A DNA stretch of 64,000 nt, from positions 4,247,001-4,311,000 of the forward strand of contig CP018226.1 of the NCBI GenBank assembly GCA_016865015.1, given 5' to 3'. Position 1 is the stretch's first letter, and every line of letters begins with the position of its first letter. Positions 58,977 through 64,000 of the stretch are shown here, piece after piece. A program made the translations under genes and the position numbers. The notes beneath the pieces are model-generated. The model saw nothing but the letters and a program-made list of their open reading frames with translations. It ran no database searches and was not told the DNA's origin. The stretch comes from Rhizobiales bacterium IMCC20636. GTDB lineage: Bacteria > Pseudomonadota > Alphaproteobacteria > Rhizobiales > GCA-2746425.

Positions 58977-59233
58977 AGAATCAAAGCAAAACAAATAAAG
59001 TAATGAGCGCACAGGATTTCGCCCAACTCGGCGATGGCAAGGTTGCCTATATCCGTTCCATGACCTCTGACCAGTTCCATACGGCCTTTCCGGATGTGGA
59101 AGAACTGCCAGCAGGCATGAAATTATGGGCTTTGCTGAATGCCGATGGTGCACCTATTGTGATTGGCGACAGCCGCGAGGCACTGATTGCCAATGCATGG
59201 GAAAATGAACTACAGCCTGTCAGCGTTCACTGA
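58973..59233 (+). CDS. DUF1150 protein
   Basis: 86 residues, soluble. DUF1150 proteins are small and nearly confined to Hyphomicrobiales, and they regularly follow an hsp20 gene. The four-base overlap with hsp20 indicates translational coupling, suggesting a shared stress role. LWALLNADGAPIVIGDSRE is the conserved C-terminal part. Confidence 0.85.
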   Translation: MKNQSKTNKVMSAQDFAQLGDGKVAYIRSMTSDQFHTAFPDVEELPAGMKLWALLNADGAPIVIGDSREALIANAWENELQPVSVH

Positions 59234-59266
59234 TCCCATAAAACTCATACGATAGCAGGACTGCCG

Positions 59267-60244
59267 ATGGCCGAGCTGAGCAACCCGGACTACATTCTCG
59301 ACCGTCGGCGTCTGCGCCGGAAACTGACATTTTGGCGCGTCGTCGGGCTTGTGCTGCTGGGTGTGGTCCTGATTGGCGGTATTGCACGTCTTGCAGGTCT
59401 TGACCCATTGTCCGCCTCGCGGGGGTCTCACATTGCAGAGATTGCCATTGATGGTCTGATTGTCGGTGCCCAGGAGCGGTTGGACCTGATTGAAGAACTT
59501 GGCAAACAGGACAAGGTGCAGGCCGTCATCGTCAAGATAAACTCACCGGGTGGTACAACATCCGGCGGTGAAGCGCTGTATGAAGCCCTGCTGGAACTTG
59601 GCACCAAAAAACCACTCGTCGCCACAATAGATGGTGTTGGTGCCTCCGCTGCCTATATGGCGGCCCTGGCCACGGACCGTATCTTTGCCCGACGCGCCAG
59701 CATTACCGGGTCGATCGGTGTGGTTTATCAAAGCCCGAATATCAGCGATCTGATGGACAAGCTCGGCATTCGTATGGAGCAGATTAAAAGCGCGCCATTG
59801 AAAGCCTCCCCAAATCCGTTCTCCCCAACCTCACCAGAAGCACGGGAAGCCATTCAGGATCTGATTGACGATTCCTATGAGTGGTTTCTGGATCTGGTCA
59901 AGGAGCGCAGGAATTTTGACGATGCAACCGCCAGAGAACTGGCGGATGGACGTGTCTATTCCGGCGACAGAGCCCTGTCGGTCAACCTTATTGATGCCAT
60001 CGGCAGCAAGGAGCAGGCCAAGGACTGGCTTGTGTCTGAACATGGTCTTGACGCCGATATCAAAGTCATCCGCCGGGATTTTGACGAAGCCGATGCGCCT
60101 TTGACACTGGCCATGCGTGCCTTATTTGTCACCTTTGCGAAAACAATCGGCCTTTCAGGGGGTGATTCTGGCTTTTTGGGCGTTGTTTCCGCCCCCGCAC
60201 AGCTTGACGGCCTGATTTCAGTTTGGCACCCTATTCTTGATTAG
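59267..60244 (+). CDS. sppA: Signal peptide peptidase SppA (short form)
   Basis: 325 residues. An N-terminal membrane anchor (about 23-43) places a periplasmic serine-lysine protease that degrades cleaved signal peptides. Nucleophile Ser127 lies in DGVGASAAYMAA and the general base is probably Lys179 (APLKASPNPF). The spacing of 52 residues equals that of Bacillus subtilis SppA (Ser147, Lys199). It follows the DUF1150 gene by 33 bases. Confidence 0.92.
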   Translation: MAELSNPDYILDRRRLRRKLTFWRVVGLVLLGVVLIGGIARLAGLDPLSASRGSHIAEIAIDGLIVGAQERLDLIEELGKQDKVQAVIVKINSPGGTTSGGEALYEALLELGTKKPLVATIDGVGASAAYMAALATDRIFARRASITGSIGVVYQSPNISDLMDKLGIRMEQIKSAPLKASPNPFSPTSPEAREAIQDLIDDSYEWFLDLVKERRNFDDATARELADGRVYSGDRALSVNLIDAIGSKEQAKDWLVSEHGLDADIKVIRRDFDEADAPLTLAMRALFVTFAKTIGLSGGDSGFLGVVSAPAQLDGLISVWHPILD

Positions 60245-60344
60245 GGAGTAATTCCAATAAGATAGATTCAATTTGAGTCTTCACCCTAAAACGGCCTGCA
60301 GAATTGCGCTCTGCGGGCTCATTATGGTTGTAAGGGGCGATACG

Positions 60345-60626
60345 GTGATAAAGTCGGAATTGGTGCAAAAGATAGCAGATAGAAATCCGCATCTTTTTCA
60401 AAGAGACGTCGAAATGATTGTGAATTCAATTCTCGACGAGATTACATCAGCACTATCCAAAGGCGACAGGGTAGAGTTGCGTGGGTTCGGAGCATTCTCG
60501 GTCAAGACGAGAAACCCGCGTACAGGCCGCAATCCAAGAACCGGAGAATCGGTTCAGGTGGAATCCAAAGTCGTGCCGTTTTTCAAAACCGGCAAAGAAA
60601 TGCGTGAACGGTTGAACAGCGAGTAA
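60345..60626 (+). CDS. ihfB: Integration host factor beta subunit
   Basis: 93 residues starting GTG at 60345, with AAGGGG seven bases upstream; the frame from 60273 is untranslated leader. A DNA-bending HU/IHF-fold protein with [19 protein letters not shown] in the DNA-binding arm, forming the heterodimer with IhfA encoded elsewhere. Its position between sppA and lapA is typical for Alphaproteobacteria. Confidence 0.95.
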   Translation: MIKSELVQKIADRNPHLFQRDVEMIVNSILDEITSALSKGDRVELRGFGAFSVKTRNPRTGRNPRTGESVQVESKVVPFFKTGKEMRERLNSE

Positions 60627-60644
60627 TGCTTCGCATATAAGAAG

Positions 60645-60667
60645 GGACCGCAAGCAAGTTGCGGTTC
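60645..60667 (+). terminator. Hairpin after ihfB
   Basis: ACCGCAA (60647-60653) pairs with TTGCGGT (60659-60665), extended by one G-U and one G-C pair. No T-run follows, so it probably modulates transcript ends and does not stop transcription into lapA. Confidence 0.4.
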
Positions 60668-60717
60668 GACAGAGACCCAAAACGGGCTCGAAACAGGCAT
60701 AAGCAGGTGCTTTCCAT

Positions 60718-61089
60718 ATGATGCGGTTGATCAAATATCTTATTCTGATACCGCTCGGTATCATTGTTGTGGTTCTGTCAATTGCCAACAGAGGCGCGGT
60801 CACCGTGTCTTTGAACCCGTTTCCCGATGCGGCTGCCGGCACTGATCTGGCAATCCTGAGCTACTCTGTCCCGCTTTACCTGCTGTTGTTCGGCTTTTTG
60901 TTGCTGGGCGTTTTTCTGGGTGGGCTGGGTTCCTGGTTTTCCCAGGGCAAATGGCGACGCAAAGCGCGTGAGAACGAACATCAGGCCAGCATGCAGCAAC
61001 ACCGTGCAGAAGAAGCCGAGCAGAAAGCACGGGATATGGCGCCAGACCATGGCAACACCCATCCTCTTCTGCCGGTTGCAAAAGGCTAG
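60718..61089 (+). CDS. lapA: LapA-domain (DUF1049) inner membrane protein
   Basis: 123 residues. Two membrane segments (about 3-22 and 47-72) are followed by a cytoplasmic helical, Gln/Ala/Glu-rich tail (GKWRRKARENEHQASMQQHRA). In Escherichia coli LapA (YciS) works with LapB in lipopolysaccharide control. The linkage to ihfB is conserved. It ends about 100 bases before trpF. Confidence 0.85.
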   Translation: MMRLIKYLILIPLGIIVVVLSIANRGAVTVSLNPFPDAAAGTDLAILSYSVPLYLLLFGFLLLGVFLGGLGSWFSQGKWRRKARENEHQASMQQHRAEEAEQKARDMAPDHGNTHPLLPVAKG

Positions 61090-61097
61090 AGCCTGAA

Positions 61098-61150
61098 CCC
61101 AATTGGGACGTTTGATGCGGAATTACGCATCTTCCGAGTGATCAAACGTC
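61098..61150. repeat. Nested palindromes between lapA and trpF
   Basis: Three perfect inverted repeats overlap: CCCAATTGGG (61098-61107), GATGCG/CGCATC (61114-61119 and 61126-61131) and GACGTTTGAT/ATCAAACGTC (61107-61116 and 61141-61150). The layout suggests a small intergenic palindromic element or a regulatory hairpin ahead of trpFBA. No second copy was noticed in the window. Confidence 0.5.
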
Positions 61151-61187
61151 AAGACCTCTTCTCTGTTTTCCAGACCGGCCAAACCGA

Positions 61188-61895
61188 ATGACCAAGCAGT
61201 CCGCCTTCGACATGAAAATCTGTGGGCTTTCCAACAAAGTCGATGTGGCAGCCGCGATTGATGGTGGCGCGTCCATGATCGGACTGGTATTCTTTGAAAA
61301 AAGCCCGCGCCACATAAGCCTTGATGCGGCAGCGGAACTCGCTGGATTTGCCCGCGAAACAGCAAATGGCAACGTGCAGATCGTTGCACTGACCGTGAAT
61401 GCCGCTGATGATGCATTGTCAGCGATTTGCGCGCGCCTCGCTCCGGATATCCTGCAATTGCATGGCAGCGAAAGCGCTGACCGGGTGCGACAGATCAAGA
61501 CGCTCACCGGCACCTCGGTGATGAAAGCCATCGGTGTTTCGGAGGTTGCGGATTTTGACAAGCTGTCGCCCTATGGAGCCGTGGCGGACAGGCTGCTGGT
61601 TGATGCCAAGCCTCCCAAAGGCAGTGTATTGCCGGGCGGGAACGGCCTGACATTTGACTGGGGCATTCTTGACGCGCTGTCTGATGAGCTCTGCAATGGC
61701 CTTCCGGTGATGCTGTCCGGCGGTCTGACAGCGGCCAACATTGCTGAAGCTGTGCATTTGTCGCATGCACATCCCATTATTTCCGGCATTGATGTATCAT
61801 CCGGCGTTGAAACTTCGCCCGGGATCAAAGATAAAGGCCTCATAGAGACATTTCTGCAGCGCGCGAAAGCAGCTGCTGCATCACACTATCCCTGA
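61188..61895 (+). CDS. trpF: Phosphoribosylanthranilate isomerase
   Basis: Third step of tryptophan synthesis; a TIM-barrel Amadori rearrangement enzyme. 235 residues with catalytic Cys12 (MKICG) and Asp139 (LLVDAKPPKGS) and the phosphate-binding end VMLSGGLTAANI. First gene of trpFBA. Confidence 0.96.
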   Translation: MTKQSAFDMKICGLSNKVDVAAAIDGGASMIGLVFFEKSPRHISLDAAAELAGFARETANGNVQIVALTVNAADDALSAICARLAPDILQLHGSESADRVRQIKTLTGTSVMKAIGVSEVADFDKLSPYGAVADRLLVDAKPPKGSVLPGGNGLTFDWGILDALSDELCNGLPVMLSGGLTAANIAEAVHLSHAHPIISGIDVSSGVETSPGIKDKGLIETFLQRAKAAAASHYP

Positions 61896-61907
61896 AAAGA
61901 GTACCGC

Positions 61908-63128
61908 ATGACTCAGCATCCAAGTCCCAACTCCTTGCGCAACGGCCCTGACGACAAGGGCATGTTTGGAATTTTCGGTGGCCAGTTTGTCGCCGAAACC
62001 CTGATGCCGCTGATTCTTGAACTTCAGGAAAAATGGGCAGAGGCAAAAGAGGACCCGGCCTTTCATGCCGAGTTGCAGTATCTGAACACCCATTATACCG
62101 GTCGCCCGTCCCCATTGTATTTTGCCGAACGTCTGACCGAGCATCTGGGCGGCGCAAAAATCTATTTCAAGCGGGATGAGCTGAATCACACAGGCTCTCA
62201 CAAGATCAACAATTGCCTCGGCCAGATCTTGCTGGCCAAGCGCATGGGCAAGACCCGGATCATTGCAGAGACCGGTGCGGGCCAGCACGGTGTTGCAACC
62301 GCAACTGTTGCCGCACGTTTCGGCTATCCGTGTGAAGTCTATATGGGCGCAACCGATGTGGAGCGTCAGGCACCCAATGTATTCCGCATGAAATTGCTGG
62401 GCGCGCAGGTTCATCCGGTCAGTTCCGGCCATGGGACGCTCAAAGACGCCATGAATGAAGCACTGCGGGACTGGGTCACGAATGTCGATGATACCTATTA
62501 TCTGATCGGCACAGCTGCAGGCCCTCATCCCTATCCCGAGATGGTGCGGGATTTTCAGTCGGTGATCGGTGCGGAAACCAAAGAGCAGATGATGGCCGCT
62601 GAAGGCCGTTTGCCGGATATGCTGGTCGCAGCTGTTGGCGGCGGGTCAAATGCGATTGGCCTGTTCCACCCGTTCCTTGATGACCCCGACGTTCAGATGA
62701 TCGGCGTCGAGGCTGGTGGCAAGGGGCTGGATGGCGACGAACATTGCGCATCCCTGACAGCCGGCAGTCCAGGCGTGCTGCATGGCAACCGGACCTATCT
62801 GCTGCAAAATGAAGACGGACAGATCATGGATGGCCACTCGATTTCGGCGGGCCTAGATTATCCCGGCATCGGACCTGAGCATTCCTGGCTGAAAGAAACC
62901 AAACGCGTCGAATATGTGCCGATCATGGATACTGAGGCGCTGGAAGCCTTTCAGTTGCTGACACGCCTTGAAGGTATTATTCCAGCGCTGGAGCCGGCCC
63001 ATGCCCTTGCAGAGGTTGTGAAGCGCGCGCCCAAAATGGGCAAGGACCAGATCATCGTGATGAATTTGTGCGGACGTGGTGACAAAGACGTCTTCGCAGT
63101 CGGCAAAATCATGGGCGTGGAGCTATAA
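61908..63128 (+). CDS. trpB: Tryptophan synthase beta chain
   Basis: 406 residues. PLP-binding Lys99 is in HTGSHKINN, with the phosphate loop GGGSNAIG near residue 240. It condenses indole with serine after indole is channelled from TrpA. 12 bases after trpF; its stop lies two bases before trpA. Confidence 0.98.
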   Translation: MTQHPSPNSLRNGPDDKGMFGIFGGQFVAETLMPLILELQEKWAEAKEDPAFHAELQYLNTHYTGRPSPLYFAERLTEHLGGAKIYFKRDELNHTGSHKINNCLGQILLAKRMGKTRIIAETGAGQHGVATATVAARFGYPCEVYMGATDVERQAPNVFRMKLLGAQVHPVSSGHGTLKDAMNEALRDWVTNVDDTYYLIGTAAGPHPYPEMVRDFQSVIGAETKEQMMAAEGRLPDMLVAAVGGGSNAIGLFHPFLDDPDVQMIGVEAGGKGLDGDEHCASLTAGSPGVLHGNRTYLLQNEDGQIMDGHSISAGLDYPGIGPEHSWLKETKRVEYVPIMDTEALEAFQLLTRLEGIIPALEPAHALAEVVKRAPKMGKDQIIVMNLCGRGDKDVFAVGKIMGVEL

Positions 63129-63130
63129 TC

Positions 63131-63970
63131 ATGACAACACGCATTGACCGCAGATTTGAAGCATTGAAAGCTGAAGGCCGCCCGGCGCTTGTGACCTATT
63201 TCATGGGTGGCGATCCGGATTTCGAAACATCCCTGCGCATCATGAAGGCATTGCCGAAGGCCGGCAGTGATGTGATCGAGCTTGGCATGCCGTTTTCCGA
63301 CCCCATGGCGGACGGGCCGGTGATCCAACTGGCCGGACAACGATCTCTCAAAGGTGGCCAGACGCTGGTGCGAACCCTGCAGATGGCAAGCGCATTTCGC
63401 GAAGAGGATGACACCACTCCGATTGTCATGATGGGCTACTACAACCCGATTTATGTTTACGGTGTGGACCGGTTCCTGACGGATGCGAAGAAAGCCGGGA
63501 TCGACGGTCTGATCATTGTCGATCTTCCGCCCGAAATGGACGAGGAATTGTGCCTTCCGGCTTTGAAAGCTGGTCTCAACTTCATCCGTCTTGCAACGCC
63601 GACAACCGATGAAAAACGGTTACCGAAAGTGTTGAGCAACACGTCCGGGTTTGTCTATTATGTGTCCATGACCGGCATTACGGGTTCTGCCATTGCCAGT
63701 TCCGGACCTGTGGCTGAAGCCGTTGCGCGGATCAAATCCCATACAGATTTGCCGGTGTGCATCGGCTTTGGTGTGAAAACCGCTGAGCAGGCGCAGGTCT
63801 TCGGCCAGGCCGCAGATGGTGTGGTTGTCGGTAGCGCCATTGTCGATGCAGTTGCAGGATGTCTGGCCGACGATGGCAGCCAGACGTCTGATCCTGCTGA
63901 AGCTGTGGCCGATCTGGTTCGACAGCTTGCCGAAGGTGTTCGCAAATCCCGGCTTGCAGAAGTCCGCTAA
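63131..63970 (+). CDS. trpA: Tryptophan synthase alpha chain
   Basis: 279 residues. Cleaves indole-3-glycerol phosphate to indole. Catalytic Glu50 ([10 protein letters not shown]) and Asp61 (MADGPVIQ) match Salmonella Glu49 and Asp60. Only 30 bases of intergenic DNA follow within the window; accD is the neighbour I would expect next from recalled gene order, but it is not visible. Confidence 0.98.
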   Translation: MTTRIDRRFEALKAEGRPALVTYFMGGDPDFETSLRIMKALPKAGSDVIELGMPFSDPMADGPVIQLAGQRSLKGGQTLVRTLQMASAFREEDDTTPIVMMGYYNPIYVYGVDRFLTDAKKAGIDGLIIVDLPPEMDEELCLPALKAGLNFIRLATPTTDEKRLPKVLSNTSGFVYYVSMTGITGSAIASSGPVAEAVARIKSHTDLPVCIGFGVKTAEQAQVFGQAADGVVVGSAIVDAVAGCLADDGSQTSDPAEAVADLVRQLAEGVRKSRLAEVR

Positions 63971-64000
63971 ACTGCCCACATTAAGAACCACAACCTACTC

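Overview
The window reads as core chromosome of an alphaproteobacterium, most likely of the order Hyphomicrobiales (Rhizobiales). This rests on recalled gene order and family content, not on a database search. The pointers are fabI-fabB-fabA next to an Irr-type Fur regulator, a YlxR-L7Ae fusion beside nusA, a TIGR02300 acidic zinc-ribbon protein next to tRNA-Ala and aroA-cmk-rpsA, a DUF1150 gene after a small heat-shock gene, and trpFBA after ihfB-lapA. Almost all of the 64 kb is coding.

Region by region. 1-5.9 kb: the 3' part of deoB, a 261-bp MITE-like element inserted exactly in the deoB stop codon, then rpmI-rplT and pheS-pheT. 5.9-13.6 kb: an accessory module made of a cytoplasmic sulfatase, TctA and TctB permease subunits, a LacI-type regulator, a divergent TctC binding protein and a D-2-hydroxyacid dehydrogenase. 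It is bracketed by direct copies of a roughly 290-bp repeat that carries the 3' end of the neighbouring ygjP-like protease gene. 13.5-19.4 kb: the ygjP-like protease, a PHB depolymerase with an unusual C-terminal helix-hairpin-helix extension, fabI-fabB-fabA and irr. 19.5-23.6 kb: an orphan SoxC/monoheme cytochrome pair with an operator-like repeat in its promoter, a lipoprotein hydrolase and a DUF805 protein. 23.6-41.4 kb: housekeeping genes for lysine synthesis (dapE, dapB), tRNA and translation (truA, fmt, def), DNA repair (mutM, nth, ogt-like), ubiquinone (ubiE, ubiB), CoA (coaBC), dut, a PfkB kinase, gpmA and others. 41.4-51.5 kb: the minus-strand RNA/translation cluster rimP-nusA-ylxR-infB-rbfA-truB-rpsO-pnp, with several clear intrinsic terminators and a three-hairpin pnp leader. 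51.5-57.4 kb: a small membrane protein, rpsA, cmk, aroA, the TIGR02300 protein and tRNA-Ala(GGC). 57.5-64 kb: an APH(6)-like kinase, hsp20-DUF1150-sppA, ihfB-lapA and trpF-trpB-trpA.

The most unusual part is the bracketed sulfatase/tripartite-transporter module. A LacI regulator sits between two divergent arms. One perfect palindrome lies between the -35 and -10 of its own promoter and a second lies just upstream of tctC. The simplest reading is import of a small sulfate-ester-like carboxylate, cytoplasmic hydrolysis of the ester, and oxidation or reduction of the released hydroxyacid. The substrate cannot be deduced from sequence alone. The flanking repeats suggest the module was inserted between pheT and ygjP and could be lost by recombination between them.
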